DNA of 64,000 bases from Yoonia sp. F2084L (lineage in GTDB: Bacteria; Pseudomonadota; Alphaproteobacteria; Rhodobacterales; Rhodobacteraceae), in assembly GCF_023015625.1 (NCBI RefSeq), contig NZ_JALKAH010000002.1, forward strand, positions 310,001 through 374,000. Reading direction: 5' to 3'. The notes beneath the pieces are model-generated. The model was not told the DNA's origin and made no database searches. It saw only the letters and a program-made list of their open reading frames with translations. A program made the translations under genes and the position numbers. This document shows, piece by piece, positions 1 through 10,002 of this stretch (positions are counted from its first letter, which is position 1; every line of letters begins with the position of its first letter).

Positions 1-1104
1 TTCCGCGAGGTGCCTGCGACGGCGTTCATCAGCCAGGTCAGCTCATTTGCACAACCTGTCGCCTTTCCCGACTGGCGTGCGATCAATGCGCAGGCATTGA
101 TCGTGGGTGCTGTTACCGTGAATGGCGATCAGCTCACTGTGAAATTCCGCCTTTATGATGTGTTTTCGGGCCAAGAGCTGGGGCAGGGTCTGCAATTTGC
201 AGGTACTGTCGCCGGATGGCGGCGGATGGGTCATAAGGTCGCCGATGCTGTTTATAGCCGGATCACCGGCGAGGGTGGTTACTTTGACAGCCGTGTCGTC
301 TTCGTCTCGGAAAGTGGGCCCAAGGACAACCGCCAGAAACGTCTTGCCGTGATGGATTTTGATGGTGCGAACGTGCAGTTCCTGACCGACAGCAGCAACA
401 TCGTGCTTGCCCCGCGCTTTTCGCCCAATGGCGACCGCGTACTTTATACCAGCTTTGAGAGTGGTTTCCCCCGCATCAACGTGCTCAACGTGGCCAACGT
501 AGGTCGTCAGCAGTTGCAGACTGCACCAGGTGAGATGGCGTTCAGCCCGCGCTTTTCGCGTGATGGCCGGCAGGTCATCTACAGCCTGTCGAATGGCGGC
601 AACACAGACATTTACCGCACCGATCTTTCAAGCGGGCAGCATGTCCGCCTGACGTCCGCGCCGTCCATCGAAACAGCGCCCAGCCTGTCACCCGATGGCA
701 CGCAGATCGTCTTTGAAAGTGACCGGTCCGGGAACCAGCAACTGTACATCATGTCCGCTAACGGGGGTGAGGCGCGCCGGATTTCATTCGGACAAGGCCG
801 CTATGGCACGCCTGTGTGGTCGCCGCGCGGTGATTTGGTGGCGTTCACCAAGCAAAACGCAGGCCGTTTCCATATTGGTGTCATGCGGACGGACGGGTCA
901 GAAGAGCGTTTGCTGACCTCATCCTTCCTTGATGAAGGGCCCACATGGTCACCCAATGGACGTGTCATTATGTTCAGCCGCGAGACCCAAGGCGCCGGTG
1001 GTACATCGTCAATGTATTCGGTCGATATCTCTGGCCGGAACCTGAAGGCGGTCCCACTTCAGGGTGGCGCATCCGACCCGTCATGGGGACCGTTGCAACC
1101 GTAA
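1..1104 (+). CDS. tolB: Tol-Pal system protein TolB, 5' end outside window
   Basis: Periplasmic beta-propeller component of the Tol-Pal envelope complex, which binds Pal and helps keep the outer membrane tethered during division. The frame is open from base 1 ([13 protein letters not shown]), so the true start and signal peptide lie upstream; about 367 residues are visible of a family length near 430-440. The N-terminal domain ([19 protein letters not shown]) is followed by repeated propeller blades carrying the motifs [39 protein letters not shown] and [12 protein letters not shown]. It is followed by pal and cpoB on the same strand, the standard order in proteobacteria. The identification is secure; only the 5' boundary is unknown. 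Confidence 0.96.
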   Translation, partial: FREVPATAFISQVSSFAQPVAFPDWRAINAQALIVGAVTVNGDQLTVKFRLYDVFSGQELGQGLQFAGTVAGWRRMGHKVADAVYSRITGEGGYFDSRVVFVSESGPKDNRQKRLAVMDFDGANVQFLTDSSNIVLAPRFSPNGDRVLYTSFESGFPRINVLNVANVGRQQLQTAPGEMAFSPRFSRDGRQVIYSLSNGGNTDIYRTDLSSGQHVRLTSAPSIETAPSLSPDGTQIVFESDRSGNQQLYIMSANGGEARRISFGQGRYGTPVWSPRGDLVAFTKQNAGRFHIGVMRTDGSEERLLTSSFLDEGPTWSPNGRVIMFSRETQGAGGTSSMYSVDISGRNLKAVPLQGGASDPSWGPLQP

Positions 1105-1183
1105 TGATGTGTGATTCCCTAATCGTAAAAGCCGTGCTAAGGTACAAAGAAAACAGAGCAGTCAATAAACAGGATGAAAACCT

Positions 1184-1708
1184 ATGACACTTACAAAAAA
1201 AGCGGCGGTGATGCTTTTGGTACTGGCCACGGCCGCCTGTACGGACCCTGACCGGTTTGGCGGCGGTGCAGGCGCAGATGGCGCTGGTGCAAATGGCGGC
1301 CTTGGGGCTGGTGTGGCAGGTTCTGCCAGTGATCCGGCAAGCCCACTTTTCTTTAACCAGACCATCGGTGATCGCGTTCTCTTTGCGGTTGATACCTCGA
1401 CCATCACACCCGAGGGTCAGACGATCCTTGATGCTCAGGCCCAGTGGCTGCTGACAAACGCCGATTATCGCGCCGTGATCGAAGGTCACGCGGATGAGCA
1501 GGGCACGCGTGAATACAACCTCGCCCTTGGTCAGCGCCGGGCGAATGCTGTGCGCGAATATCTTGTGTCGCGCGGTGTGCCTGTGGGTCGTCTGCAAGTC
1601 ACCAGCTTTGGAAAAGAGCGCCCGATTGCTATCTGTTCCGAGGAAAGCTGTTATGCGCAGAACCGCCGGGCCGTTACGGTTCTTTCATTCTCAGCGATTA
1701 CAAGCTGA
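1184..1708 (+). CDS. pal: Peptidoglycan-associated lipoprotein Pal
   Basis: Outer-membrane lipoprotein that binds peptidoglycan non-covalently and interacts with TolB. A lipoprotein signal peptide ends in LATAAC, making Cys19 the predicted lipidated residue. A Gly/Ala-rich linker (roughly residues 24-50) leads into a C-terminal OmpA-like peptidoglycan-binding domain (about 60-172) with the signature GHADEQGTREYNLALGQRRA and the downstream segment VTSFGKERP. Its 174 residues fit the family. It starts 79 bases after tolB and is followed after 20 bases by cpoB, so the three are probably co-transcribed. Confidence 0.97.
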   Translation: MTLTKKAAVMLLVLATAACTDPDRFGGGAGADGAGANGGLGAGVAGSASDPASPLFFNQTIGDRVLFAVDTSTITPEGQTILDAQAQWLLTNADYRAVIEGHADEQGTREYNLALGQRRANAVREYLVSRGVPVGRLQVTSFGKERPIAICSEESCYAQNRRAVTVLSFSAITS

Positions 1709-1728
1709 TCAAGAGGTAAGGAACGCCC

Positions 1729-2544
1729 ATGTTGCATCGTATCGCCGTTGTTTGTGCCCTTTTGTTGTCGCCTCTTCCTGCCGTAGCGCAGGAAGAAACC
1801 TTGGCCGACATCCGACAACAATTAACGGTGCTTTTTGTTGATGTGCAGCGGCTGAAACGTGAACTGTCAACGACTGGCGGGCTGAATGCCGGTATTGTCG
1901 GCAACACGCCGTTGGATCGGCTGAACGCGATTGAAGCAGAGTTGCAGCGCCTGACTTCCAAATCCGAAGAACTTGAGTTTCGGGTCAACAGCATCACGGT
2001 TGATGCTGGCAACCGCATCGGTGATCTGAACTTCCGTTTGTGCGAGCTGGAAGAAGGCTGTGACATTGGCACGCTGGATGATACGCCGCTTGGTGGTATT
2101 GCAGCAGGTCCGGTTGCAGGCAACCCTGCGCCGGTCGCTCCGACTGATGGTCCAGCCCTTGCGATTGGCGAACAAACAGACATTGAGCGGGCGCAGGGGG
2201 CGCTCGCTGCCGGTGACTTTCGCAGCGCCGCTGACCAGCTTGCGGCCTTTGTCACGACCTACCCGGGTAGCCCGCTGACGTCTGACGCGAATTACCTCCG
2301 CGGTGAAGCGCTTGAGGCTTTGGGCGAAACGACCGATGCCGCACGCGCGTATCTAGAAGCGTTTTCCGGTGATCCAACTGGTCCAAAGGCACCTGACGCG
2401 TTGTTTAAGTTAGGCTCGTCCCTTGGCAAGATCGGTCAGACCCAAGATGCCTGCCTGACCTTGGCCGAAGTGAATGTGCGTTTCCCCGGCAACCCGACTG
2501 TTCAGGACGCGCAAACCGAAATGCAAGCGTTGGGATGCCAGTAA
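1729..2544 (+). CDS. cpoB: Cell division coordinator CpoB / tol-pal protein YbgF
   Basis: Periplasmic protein coordinating Tol-Pal function with peptidoglycan synthesis at the septum. The 271-residue product has a cleavable signal peptide (MLHRIAVVCALLLSPLPAVA, cleavage before QEE). An N-terminal segment of about residues 24-95 is rich in heptad-like Leu/Glu/Arg and is the expected coiled-coil trimerisation region. A Pro/Ala-rich linker follows, then TPR repeats from about residue 150 to the end (AQGALAAGDFRSAADQLAAF, NYLRGEALEALGETTDAARAYLEAF, LFKLGSSLGKIGQ). An AAGGAA ribosome-binding stretch precedes the ATG. The 3' end overlaps tilS by 10 bases, suggesting translational coupling. Confidence 0.94.
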   Translation: MLHRIAVVCALLLSPLPAVAQEETLADIRQQLTVLFVDVQRLKRELSTTGGLNAGIVGNTPLDRLNAIEAELQRLTSKSEELEFRVNSITVDAGNRIGDLNFRLCELEEGCDIGTLDDTPLGGIAAGPVAGNPAPVAPTDGPALAIGEQTDIERAQGALAAGDFRSAADQLAAFVTTYPGSPLTSDANYLRGEALEALGETTDAARAYLEAFSGDPTGPKAPDALFKLGSSLGKIGQTQDACLTLAEVNVRFPGNPTVQDAQTEMQALGCQ

Positions 2545-3812
2545 AGGGCACCTTGGCCGACGTTACCGCACGGTTCCAAAAAGCCGCAAATGCATCTGGG
2601 GCAGGCCCCGAGGACCTTATCGGCCTTTCTGTGTCGGGGGGCGGGGACTCCATTGCGTTGATGCAATTGGCGGTACGGTTGCGCAGCCCAAAGCACCTGC
2701 GTGTTATCACCATTGATCACGGGCTGCGCCCAGAGGCCAAGGATGAGATTGCATTGGTTGCCGCGCAAGCCGCGAAACTTGGTCTGCATCATACGGTGAC
2801 GCGCTGGGAGTGGGATGGGCAAGGCAACCTGCAGGCCGCCGCGCGCGCTGGACGATGGGGTGCCATTTACGACTGGGCCATGATGTACAACATGCGCGAG
2901 GTCTGGCTGGGCCATACCGAGGACGATCAGGTTGAAACTGTGCTCATGCGTCTGGCCCGCGGCTCTGGCATTGATGGTTTGACTGCGATGTATCCGCTGA
3001 CCAATCGGAATGGTCTGCGCGTGTTGCGCCCTATGCTGGGCATCGCGCGTGCGGATTTACGTGATTGGCTGCGCGCTGAGCAGATCAACTGGTGCGATGA
3101 TCCCAGCAACGAAGACCCGCGCTTTGACCGGGTGCGTGCGCGGCAGATGTTTACCCAGCTTGAAACGCTTGGCCTGACCCGTAAACGACTGCTGCAAACG
3201 ATAGACCACATGCAGGCGGCGCATAAGTCCTTGCAGGCCGCAGCGCATCAGTTTGCCAAAGAACACATCCGGCAAGACGCGGGCGATCTGATTTTTGCGC
3301 CCGCCGCCGTTGATCTGAAAAAGGCGGATGCCCCGCGCCGGGTGATGGCCGCTGCTTTTTCATGGGTGGGGGGCAAGGCCTATCGCCCACGTTTTGAACA
3401 AATGCTTGAGACGGTTGCAAAGGCGCAAAACGGGGCGACCGTGACCTTAGGAGGCTGTCTTCTATCCTCTGATCAGAATAACATGGTGCGCATGACCCGT
3501 GAGGCTGCGGCGACTAATGCGGTCACGCGGCCTGCGGCGCATCGTGTCAATGCCACCGGCGTATTTTGGGATCGTCGTTGGCTTTTGGAAGGCCCGCTTG
3601 CGGATCACCTGACGTACAAAGCCCTTGGCGATGGTATCAAAGCCTGCCCTAACTGGCGCGATAGTGGTATGCCGCGCGTATCGCTTTTGGCATCGCCGTC
3701 TGTTTGGAATGCCGATACACTTCTGGCGGCCCCATTGGCGGGTTTGCCGGGCGGTTGGTCCGCGCGGATTGTCGCGGATTTTCATTCCTCGGCGTTTGCC
3801 ATTGAAGATTAA
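2535..3812 (+). CDS. tilS: tRNA(Ile)-lysidine synthetase TilS
   Basis: Cytoplasmic N-type PP-loop ATPase that converts the wobble cytidine of tRNA-Ile(CAU) to lysidine so that AUA is read as isoleucine. The ATP-binding PP-loop is visible as SVSGGGDS (about residues 32-39), followed by VITIDHGLRPEA, the HTEDDQVETVLMRLARGSG motif and LRPMLGIARADLRDWL, all typical of TilS. The C-terminal part is more divergent; at 425 residues the length is normal. The ATG overlaps the cpoB stop in a different frame (CCAGTAA). Placement between cpoB and ftsH is a conserved alphaproteobacterial arrangement. Confidence 0.95.
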   Translation: MPVKGTLADVTARFQKAANASGAGPEDLIGLSVSGGGDSIALMQLAVRLRSPKHLRVITIDHGLRPEAKDEIALVAAQAAKLGLHHTVTRWEWDGQGNLQAAARAGRWGAIYDWAMMYNMREVWLGHTEDDQVETVLMRLARGSGIDGLTAMYPLTNRNGLRVLRPMLGIARADLRDWLRAEQINWCDDPSNEDPRFDRVRARQMFTQLETLGLTRKRLLQTIDHMQAAHKSLQAAAHQFAKEHIRQDAGDLIFAPAAVDLKKADAPRRVMAAAFSWVGGKAYRPRFEQMLETVAKAQNGATVTLGGCLLSSDQNNMVRMTREAAATNAVTRPAAHRVNATGVFWDRRWLLEGPLADHLTYKALGDGIKACPNWRDSGMPRVSLLASPSVWNADTLLAAPLAGLPGGWSARIVADFHSSAFAIED

Positions 3813-3891
3813 GGTTTAACCTCTATTTTAGCACAAACGCTTGTGATGCGACTCTGTCGCTCCACTTCCCCATTTCAAAGGAGTTTTCCCC

Positions 3892-5811
3892 TTGGGCAAC
3901 GCGCGTAACATGGTCTTTTGGGTCGTCCTGTTCCTTATGGTACTGGCGCTTTTCAACCTATTTAGCAGCCCGCCGGGCACAACAAACAGTGAGGCGCGCA
4001 GCTACTCTGAATTTGTTGAGGCCGTCGAAGGTGGCCGCGTCACCGATGTGGTGATTGATGGTGAGAATGTACGCTTTGCCGAAGGCGGTCGTACCTATTC
4101 AACGATTATGCCACAAGATGCTGAAATCACGCAGCTTTTGATTGATTCAGACGTCCCGGTTGAGGCGCGCAGTCAGGAAACATCGGCGTTCCAGTCGTTC
4201 CTGCTTAGCTTGCTGCCCTTCCTGCTTTTGATCGGTGTCTGGATATACTTCATGAACCGGATGCAAGGTGGTGGCAAAGGTGGTGCGATGGGCTTTGGCA
4301 AATCGCGCGCGAAATTGCTGACTGAAAAGCACGGGCGCGTCACATTTGATGATGTGGCCGGTATTGATGAAGCAAAGGAAGAGCTGGAAGAGATCGTTGA
4401 ATTCCTGCGCAACCCGCAGAAATTCTCGCGACTCGGTGGTAAAATTCCGAAAGGCGCGCTGCTTGTGGGTCCTCCGGGTACTGGTAAAACACTGCTTGCG
4501 CGGGCAATCGCTGGCGAAGCAGGTGTGCCGTTCTTCACGATTTCGGGTTCTGACTTTGTTGAAATGTTCGTTGGTGTGGGTGCATCCCGTGTCCGCGATA
4601 TGTTTGAACAAGCCAAAAAGAACGCGCCATGCATCGTCTTTATTGACGAGATTGACGCTGTTGGGCGGTCCCGTGGTGCCGGTTACGGCGGCGGTAATGA
4701 TGAACGCGAGCAGACGTTGAACCAACTGCTGGTCGAGATGGATGGTTTTGAAGCCAACGAAGGTGTGATTATCGTCGCGGCCACAAACCGTCGTGACGTG
4801 CTTGACCCTGCGCTGCTGCGTCCGGGCCGTTTTGACCGTCAGGTGACTGTGCCGAACCCAGATATCAAAGGCCGCGAAAAGATTTTGGGCGTGCATGCGC
4901 GCAAAATCCCACTGGGTCCCGATGTTGATCTGCGCATCATTGCACGCGGCTCGCCCGGTTTCTCGGGTGCTGATCTGGCGAACCTTGTGAATGAGGCTGC
5001 TTTGATGGCAGCCCGCATTGGCCGTCGCTTTGTCACGATGCTCGACTTTGAAAGCGCCAAGGACAAGGTGATGATGGGGGCCGAGCGTCGGTCAATGGTC
5101 ATGACCGCCGAGCAAAAGGAAATGACCGCCTATCACGAGGCTGGCCACGCGATTGTGGGCATCAGCCTGCCGAAATGCGACCCGGTTTATAAGGCCACGA
5201 TCATTCCACGCGGTGGCGCACTTGGCATGGTGATGAGCCTGCCTGAGATGGACCGCCTGAATATGTTCAAAGACGAATGCCACCAGCGCCTTGCTATGAC
5301 AATGGCGGGTAAAGCGGCTGAGGTCATCAAATACGGTGAAGATCAGGTCAGCAACGGCCCTGCAGGTGATATTCAGCAAGCCAGCCAGTTGGCGCGTGCG
5401 ATGATCCTGCGTTGGGGTATGTCAGACAAAGTCGGCAACATTGACTATTCGGAGGCGCATGAAGGTTATTCCGGTAACACCGCCGGTCTTTCCGTTTCCG
5501 CCAACACCAAAGAGTTGATCGAGGAAGAAGTGCGCAGCTTTATCCAGCAGGGTTATGATCGCGCGCATCAAATCATTACTGAAAAGTATGAAGAGTTCGA
5601 TCGTTTGGCCCAAGGTCTGCTTGAGTATGAAACGCTGACTGGTGACGAAATCAAACGCGTGATGGCGGGTGAGCCGCCGCATGTGGGCGACGACGCCGAT
5701 GACACGCCGCCATCCGGTGGTACGCCTTCGGTCACGGCGATCCCAAAGACGAAGCCGAAAAAACCACGCGCCTCGGATGATGGCGGGATGGAACCGGAAC
5801 CGTCTACGTAA
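3892..5811 (+). CDS. ftsH: ATP-dependent zinc metalloprotease FtsH
   Basis: Membrane-anchored AAA+ protease that degrades misfolded membrane proteins and regulatory substrates. Two N-terminal transmembrane segments (about residues 7-25 and 103-122) flank a small periplasmic domain. The AAA domain has Walker A GPPGTGKT near residue 193, Walker [13 protein letters not shown] and the second region of homology with RPGRFDRQV. The protease domain carries the zinc motif HEAGH with the first His near residue 415. The best start is TTG at 3892, eight bases downstream of AAAGGAG (3877-3883); the first in-frame ATG (3910) lies inside the first membrane segment. The C-terminus is Pro/Lys-rich and presumably disordered. 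Confidence 0.98.
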   Translation: MGNARNMVFWVVLFLMVLALFNLFSSPPGTTNSEARSYSEFVEAVEGGRVTDVVIDGENVRFAEGGRTYSTIMPQDAEITQLLIDSDVPVEARSQETSAFQSFLLSLLPFLLLIGVWIYFMNRMQGGGKGGAMGFGKSRAKLLTEKHGRVTFDDVAGIDEAKEELEEIVEFLRNPQKFSRLGGKIPKGALLVGPPGTGKTLLARAIAGEAGVPFFTISGSDFVEMFVGVGASRVRDMFEQAKKNAPCIVFIDEIDAVGRSRGAGYGGGNDEREQTLNQLLVEMDGFEANEGVIIVAATNRRDVLDPALLRPGRFDRQVTVPNPDIKGREKILGVHARKIPLGPDVDLRIIARGSPGFSGADLANLVNEAALMAARIGRRFVTMLDFESAKDKVMMGAERRSMVMTAEQKEMTAYHEAGHAIVGISLPKCDPVYKATIIPRGGALGMVMSLPEMDRLNMFKDECHQRLAMTMAGKAAEVIKYGEDQVSNGPAGDIQQASQLARAMILRWGMSDKVGNIDYSEAHEGYSGNTAGLSVSANTKELIEEEVRSFIQQGYDRAHQIITEKYEEFDRLAQGLLEYETLTGDEIKRVMAGEPPHVGDDADDTPPSGGTPSVTAIPKTKPKKPRASDDGGMEPEPST

Positions 5812-5820
5812 AATGTTTCA

Positions 5821-5849
5821 AAAACGCCGCCTCTTGAGGCGGCGTTTTT
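5821..5849 (+). terminator. Rho-independent terminator after ftsH
   Basis: A perfect inverted repeat (AAAACGCCGCCTC and GAGGCGGCGTTTT; effectively a 10-bp GC-rich stem closed by a CTTG tetraloop) ends in a T-run. It begins ten bases after the ftsH stop codon and isolates the tol-pal/tilS/ftsH unit from the MOSC gene. Confidence 0.9.
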
Positions 5850-5939
5850 CGTTATGGGTTTGCTGGTTGAAACGATAGTTGCATTGCGGCCGTCCGACTG
5901 GCGTTTTAAGCATCCACAAACGCTTTTAGGAGACGCCCC

Positions 5940-6518
5940 ATGCCCGCACTTGTTCCAACCGAAATCACAGGCGAGGTGGTATGGGTCGGCCATGTGCCCG
6001 ACCGCGATGCATCTTTGCGATCTCGCCCGGCGCAAGAGGCGCAGCTGACCTATGCTGGCATGCCGGGTGAGGCGCATGGCGGATTGACCCGGCTCTCTTG
6101 CGCCCGGGTCACCAGTCAGCATGCGCGCAACACGGAAATCCGCAACGTCCGCCAACTCTCTATTGTGTCTTCTGAAGAACTTGCCGAAATCGCGGCGGAT
6201 TGCGGTTTGGATGCACTGGACCCAACCTTGGTCGGTGCCTCACTGGTCATCAAGGGCATACCGGACTTCACGCATCTACCACCTTCGTCCCGGCTGCAAC
6301 TGCCCGATGGGGCGACGCTGGTTGTTGATATGGAAAACCACCCTTGCCACCTGCCTGCAAAGCCAATCAACACAGCGCACCCTGGCGCAGGGGATAAGTT
6401 CAAAGCGGCCGCCAAAGGCAAACGCGGGGTCACAGCCTGGGTTGAGCGCGAAGGCCATATCCATGTGGGTGATGCCATACGACTGCACATTCCTGACCAA
6501 CGCGCATGGCAGCCTTAG
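5940..6518 (+). CDS. MOSC domain-containing protein
   Basis: A 192-residue stand-alone MOSC (molybdenum cofactor sulfurase C-terminal) domain. Members handle sulfur or the molybdenum cofactor as sulfur carriers or N-hydroxylated compound reductase components; the substrate of short bacterial forms is often unknown. Visible family features are the early GGLTRLSC segment, RQLSIVS followed by an acidic helix, LVGASLVIKGIPDFTHLPPSSRLQL, a central Cys in ENHPCHLPA that matches the position of the conserved MOSC cysteine, and the C-terminal GVTAWVEREGHIHVGDAIRL. ATG at 5940 is preceded by AGGAGA at proper distance. It stands alone between a terminator and fhs. The domain call is firm, the function open. 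Confidence 0.85.
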   Translation: MPALVPTEITGEVVWVGHVPDRDASLRSRPAQEAQLTYAGMPGEAHGGLTRLSCARVTSQHARNTEIRNVRQLSIVSSEELAEIAADCGLDALDPTLVGASLVIKGIPDFTHLPPSSRLQLPDGATLVVDMENHPCHLPAKPINTAHPGAGDKFKAAAKGKRGVTAWVEREGHIHVGDAIRLHIPDQRAWQP

Positions 6519-6659
6519 GTTTCCCATCCGAAACAGTCCTGCCGCAGACCGACGATTCCGACGGCGAAAATGTCGCAATCACGGTGCATGCGATGGTATT
6601 CACCCGCTAGAAGCGGTGTTGAACAAGAATGGCAATGCCAACGCTCAGGGAAGTTTTTC

Positions 6660-8336
6660 ATGGAATATAAGTCTGATATCGAGATCGCGCGCGGCGCACA
6701 AAAGCGTCCGATCCAAGAAATCGGCGCAAAGCTGGGCATTGAGAGCGATGATCTGCTGCCCTATGGCCATGACAAGGCCAAGGTCAGCCAGCGCCTGATC
6801 GACAGCGTGCAAGACCGCACAGATGGCAAGCTGATCCTTGTGACCGCCATCAACCCAACGCCTGCGGGCGAAGGCAAAACAACGACGACCGTCGGTTTGG
6901 GCGATGGCCTGAACGCGATTGGCAAAAAGGCTGCGATCTGCATTCGTGAAGCTTCGCTTGGACCATGCTTTGGTATGAAGGGTGGTGCTGCTGGCGGGGG
7001 TTATGCCCAGGTCGTGCCGATGGAAGACATGAACCTGCACTTTACGGGTGATTTTCACGCCATCACATCCGCGCACAACCTGTTGTCTGCGATGATTGAC
7101 AACCATATCTATTGGGGCAACGCGCTTGAGATTGACATCCGCCGCGTCGCGTGGCGCCGCGTGCTGGATATGAACGACCGGGCCTTACGTCAGATCACGG
7201 CATCCCTGGGTGGTGTAGCCAACGGTTTCCCGCGCGAAGCCGGGTTTGATATTACGGTGGCGTCCGAAGTCATGGCGATCCTCTGCCTTGCGCGGAACCT
7301 CGATGACCTGCAAAAGCGCCTTGGCGATATCATCGTGGCCTACCGTCGTGATCGTAGCCCGGTTTATTGCCGTGATATCAAAGCCGACGGTGCAATGACC
7401 GTGCTGCTGAAAGATGCGATGCAGCCAAACCTTGTGCAGACGCTTGAGAACAACCCGGCCTTCGTCCATGGCGGCCCTTTCGCGAACATTGCCCACGGCT
7501 GCAACTCTGTCACCGCAACCACGACTGCGCTGAAACTGGCGGACTATGTTGTGACCGAGGCTGGCTTCGGTGCTGATTTGGGTGCCGAGAAGTTCATGAA
7601 CATCAAATGCCGTAAAGCGGGCCTTGCGCCGTCCTGCGTTGTGGTTGTCGCCACTGTGCGTGCGATGAAAATGAATGGTGGTGTGGCCAAGGCTGATCTA
7701 GGTGCTGAGAATGTGGATGCTGTGAACGCCGGGTGCCCGAACCTTGGTCGTCATATCGAGAACGTCAAATCCTTCGGTGTGCCGGTTGTCGTTGCCATTA
7801 ACCATTTCGTGACAGATACGGATGCCGAAGTGGCGGCTGTGAAGGCCTATGTTGAAACCCAAGGGTCTGAAGCGATCCTGTGCAAGCATTGGGCGCTGGG
7901 CTCGGAAGGCACGAAAGAGCTTGCGACACGCGTGGCGGAGATTGCGGATGCGGGTAAAGCTGATTTCGCACCGATCTATCCTGATGACATGAGCCTTTTC
8001 GATAAGATCAATACGATTGCCAAGAAGATCTACCGCGCCGATGAAGTCATTGCGGATAGCAAGATCCGCGATCAGCTGAAAACCTGGGAAGAGCAGGGTT
8101 ATGGCCATCTGCCGGTCTGTATGGCCAAGACGCAATACAGCTTTACGACTGATCCCACGCTGCGCGGTGCACCAACCGGGTTTTCCGTGCCGGTCCGTGA
8201 GGTCCGCCTGAGCGCGGGTGCTGGTTTTATCGTTGCGATCTGCGGTGAGATCATGACGATGCCCGGTCTGCCGCGTGTGCCATCAGCCGAGCAGATCATG
8301 CTGAATGATGCAGGTGAGATTGAAGGCCTGTTTTAA
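6660..8336 (+). CDS. fhs: Formate--tetrahydrofolate ligase
   Basis: ATP-dependent ligase forming 10-formyl-THF from formate and THF; in marine Rhodobacterales it works with FolD in one-carbon assimilation or oxidation. Motifs include the ATP-binding loop [55 protein letters not shown], and the C-terminal [18 protein letters not shown]. With ATG at 6660 ([18 protein letters not shown]) the product is 558 residues, the family length; AGGGAAG lies 6-12 bases upstream. A longer in-frame extension upstream has no family homology and is not used. folD follows after an 87-93 base gap containing two hairpins. Confidence 0.97.
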   Translation: MEYKSDIEIARGAQKRPIQEIGAKLGIESDDLLPYGHDKAKVSQRLIDSVQDRTDGKLILVTAINPTPAGEGKTTTTVGLGDGLNAIGKKAAICIREASLGPCFGMKGGAAGGGYAQVVPMEDMNLHFTGDFHAITSAHNLLSAMIDNHIYWGNALEIDIRRVAWRRVLDMNDRALRQITASLGGVANGFPREAGFDITVASEVMAILCLARNLDDLQKRLGDIIVAYRRDRSPVYCRDIKADGAMTVLLKDAMQPNLVQTLENNPAFVHGGPFANIAHGCNSVTATTTALKLADYVVTEAGFGADLGAEKFMNIKCRKAGLAPSCVVVVATVRAMKMNGGVAKADLGAENVDAVNAGCPNLGRHIENVKSFGVPVVVAINHFVTDTDAEVAAVKAYVETQGSEAILCKHWALGSEGTKELATRVAEIADAGKADFAPIYPDDMSLFDKINTIAKKIYRADEVIADSKIRDQLKTWEEQGYGHLPVCMAKTQYSFTTDPTLRGAPTGFSVPVREVRLSAGAGFIVAICGEIMTMPGLPRVPSAEQIMLNDAGEIEGLF

Positions 8337-8342
8337 TGGATC

Positions 8343-8379
8343 GGGCGGGGCGACGCTTGACTGCGTCATCGCCCCGCCC
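8343..8379 (+). terminator. GC-rich hairpin after fhs
   Basis: Arms GGGCGGGGCGA (8343-8353) and TCGCCCCGCCC (8369-8379) pair perfectly, six bases after the fhs stop. No T-run follows directly, so it may act as an mRNA-stabilising or pausing structure rather than a full terminator; the neighbouring downstream element supplies the T-run. Confidence 0.55.
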
Positions 8380-8390
8380 ACCCTCCCGAT

Positions 8391-8411
8391 GCCTCCGGCG
8401 GAGGTATTTTT
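8391..8411 (+). repeat. CCTCCGGCGGAGG-TATTTTT dispersed element
   Basis: A small hairpin (CCTCC, GGC loop, GGAGG) followed by TATTTTT. It is of the same family as the two inverted copies at 59829-59860 and 59998-60029 (shared core CTCCGGCGG, purine-GT, T5, G). From general knowledge this motif is a frequent intergenic element in Rhodobacterales and resembles an intrinsic terminator. Here it sits between fhs and folD, so it may attenuate transcription into folD. Confidence 0.6.
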
Positions 8412-8429
8412 GAACATGAGAAGATGACA

Positions 8430-9323
8430 ATGACAGCGACAGTGATTGATGGAAAAGCCTTTGCCGCACGCGTGCGTGGGCTGGTTGGCGAAGGTGTGGC
8501 CAAGCTGAAAGAAGAGCAGGGGATCACCCCCGGTCTGGCTGTCGTCTTGGTGGGTGAAGACCCCGCCAGTCAGGTCTATGTCCGCTCCAAAGGCAAGATG
8601 ACGGTTGAAGTTGGCATGGCCTCTTTCGAGCATAAGCTGGATGTTGACACCTCCGAGGCTGATTTGCTGGCTGTGATTGCGCAGTTGAACAATGACCCTG
8701 CAGTGCATGGCATTCTGGTGCAACTGCCGTTGCCGGACCATCTTGATAGCGATCTGGTCATCAACAGCATTGATCCCGCGAAAGATGTGGATGGCTTCCA
8801 TATCTCCAATGTCGGGCTTTTGGGGACTGGGCAGAAAAGCATGGTCCCTTGCACTCCTTTAGGCAGCCTGATGATGCTGCGTGATCATCACGGGTCTTTG
8901 TCAGGCATGAATGCGGTTGTTATTGGCCGCTCCAATATCGTTGGCAAACCGATGGCCCAGCTTTTGCTGGGTGATAGCTGCACGGTCACAATCGCCCATA
9001 GCCGCACCAAGGATTTGCCCGATGTTGTGCGCCAGGCCGATATCGTTGTGGCGGCAGTTGGCCGTGCGCAGATGGTGACGGGTGATTGGATCAAGCCCGG
9101 TGCGACGGTGATTGATGTGGGCATCAATCGGATCGAAAAGCCCGAAGGTGGCACGCGGTTGGTTGGCGATTGCGACTATGACAGTTGCGCGGCTGTCGCC
9201 GGTGCGATCACGCCTGTCCCAGGTGGTGTGGGGCCCATGACCATTGCGTGTTTGCTGGCCAACACCCTGACGGCCTGCTGCCGCGCGAATGGTTTGGCTG
9301 AGCCCGAGGGTTTGACCGCCTAG
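8430..9323 (+). CDS. folD: Bifunctional methylene-THF dehydrogenase / methenyl-THF cyclohydrolase FolD
   Basis: NADP-dependent enzyme interconverting 5,10-methylene-, 5,10-methenyl- and 10-formyl-THF. Family motifs are YVRSKGKM with the catalytic Lys, [25 protein letters not shown], the Rossmann segment [18 protein letters not shown] and [18 protein letters not shown]. The product is 297 residues from ATG 8430 (GAGAAG six bases upstream); ATG 8424, two codons earlier, is an alternative with a poorer ribosome-binding site. The fhs-folD pair gives a complete formate-to-methylene-THF route. Confidence 0.97.
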   Translation: MTATVIDGKAFAARVRGLVGEGVAKLKEEQGITPGLAVVLVGEDPASQVYVRSKGKMTVEVGMASFEHKLDVDTSEADLLAVIAQLNNDPAVHGILVQLPLPDHLDSDLVINSIDPAKDVDGFHISNVGLLGTGQKSMVPCTPLGSLMMLRDHHGSLSGMNAVVIGRSNIVGKPMAQLLLGDSCTVTIAHSRTKDLPDVVRQADIVVAAVGRAQMVTGDWIKPGATVIDVGINRIEKPEGGTRLVGDCDYDSCAAVAGAITPVPGGVGPMTIACLLANTLTACCRANGLAEPEGLTA

Positions 9324-9964
9324 GACACCGGTACTGGGATCGCCTTGTGCCCGGTCAGGATAGCCATGATTGGCCCATTGAACAGCCTGCGGATGTCCTT
9401 GGAATGACTGGCAAGGCCCCCGGTATAGGCGCCATAAGCGGGCATAATCATGCGTTCATGGTCCAATAGGAAAGCAGGTTGGCTGCGCCCCGTCACCCGG
9501 TGCTTGGGGTGATAGTGGCCTGACACCTCGGCGGTGGCTGCACTGGCGATGTGCCGCAACGTCAGGGTGCCGATGGTGATCTCGCCCAGATGCGTGCCAC
9601 CCATGTCAATCGGGCCGGGGTCGTGGTTGCCCTCAATCCAAACCCAGCTTTTGCCTGCTTGCAATCGCGCCAACCAAAGCCGCATATCGTCATCAAGGCT
9701 TGCTGCGGCATCAAGATCATCAAAGCTGTCCCCAAGGCAGATGATCTGGCTGGGCTTGGTCGCCGCAATATCGGTTTCCAGTTTTTGCAGTGTGTCCTGC
9801 ACTTCGTAAGGCGGCAGCATCACGCCGCTGCGCCGTGCGATCCGTTCGGATTTGCCCAAATGCAGGTCTGAGACGCATAAGACATCATGTGCGGGCAAAT
9901 GCAGTGCACCTGACGGCAATGCGATGCATTGGGTTTTGCATAATGAGAATGTGTAGGCGTTCAT
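9320..9964 (-). CDS. pdeM: Ligase-associated DNA damage response endonuclease PdeM-like metallophosphoesterase
   Basis: Calcineurin-like metallophosphoesterase of the PdeM group. The metal-binding motifs are visible in order: [19 protein letters not shown], and near the C-terminus [11 protein letters not shown] at 9964 ([12 protein letters not shown]) fits the family N-terminus; a TTG at 10006 that overlaps the helicase stop would add 14 residues and is less likely. The gene follows the Lhr-like helicase, the typical partner in a four-gene set (exonuclease, ATP-dependent ligase, helicase, PdeM). The 3' end overlaps the folD 3' end by 4 bases in convergent orientation. Confidence 0.85.
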   Translation of the reverse strand: MNAYTFSLCKTQCIALPSGALHLPAHDVLCVSDLHLGKSERIARRSGVMLPPYEVQDTLQKLETDIAATKPSQIICLGDSFDDLDAAASLDDDMRLWLARLQAGKSWVWIEGNHDPGPIDMGGTHLGEITIGTLTLRHIASAATAEVSGHYHPKHRVTGRSQPAFLLDHERMIMPAYGAYTGGLASHSKDIRRLFNGPIMAILTGHKAIPVPVS

Positions 9965-10002
9965 GCTCTGTTCTTGGGCTAAGCAGTTGCGCAGATCAAG
10001 CC

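Noticed and set aside
974-1597. Long antisense frame opposite tolB and pal
   Set aside because: It lies opposite two secure genes, has no recognisable motif, and such shadows are common in GC-rich coding DNA.
6519-6659. Possible folate-type riboswitch before fhs
   Set aside because: Only a minor CCGCT/AGCGG stem is visible; no known riboswitch consensus could be recognised.
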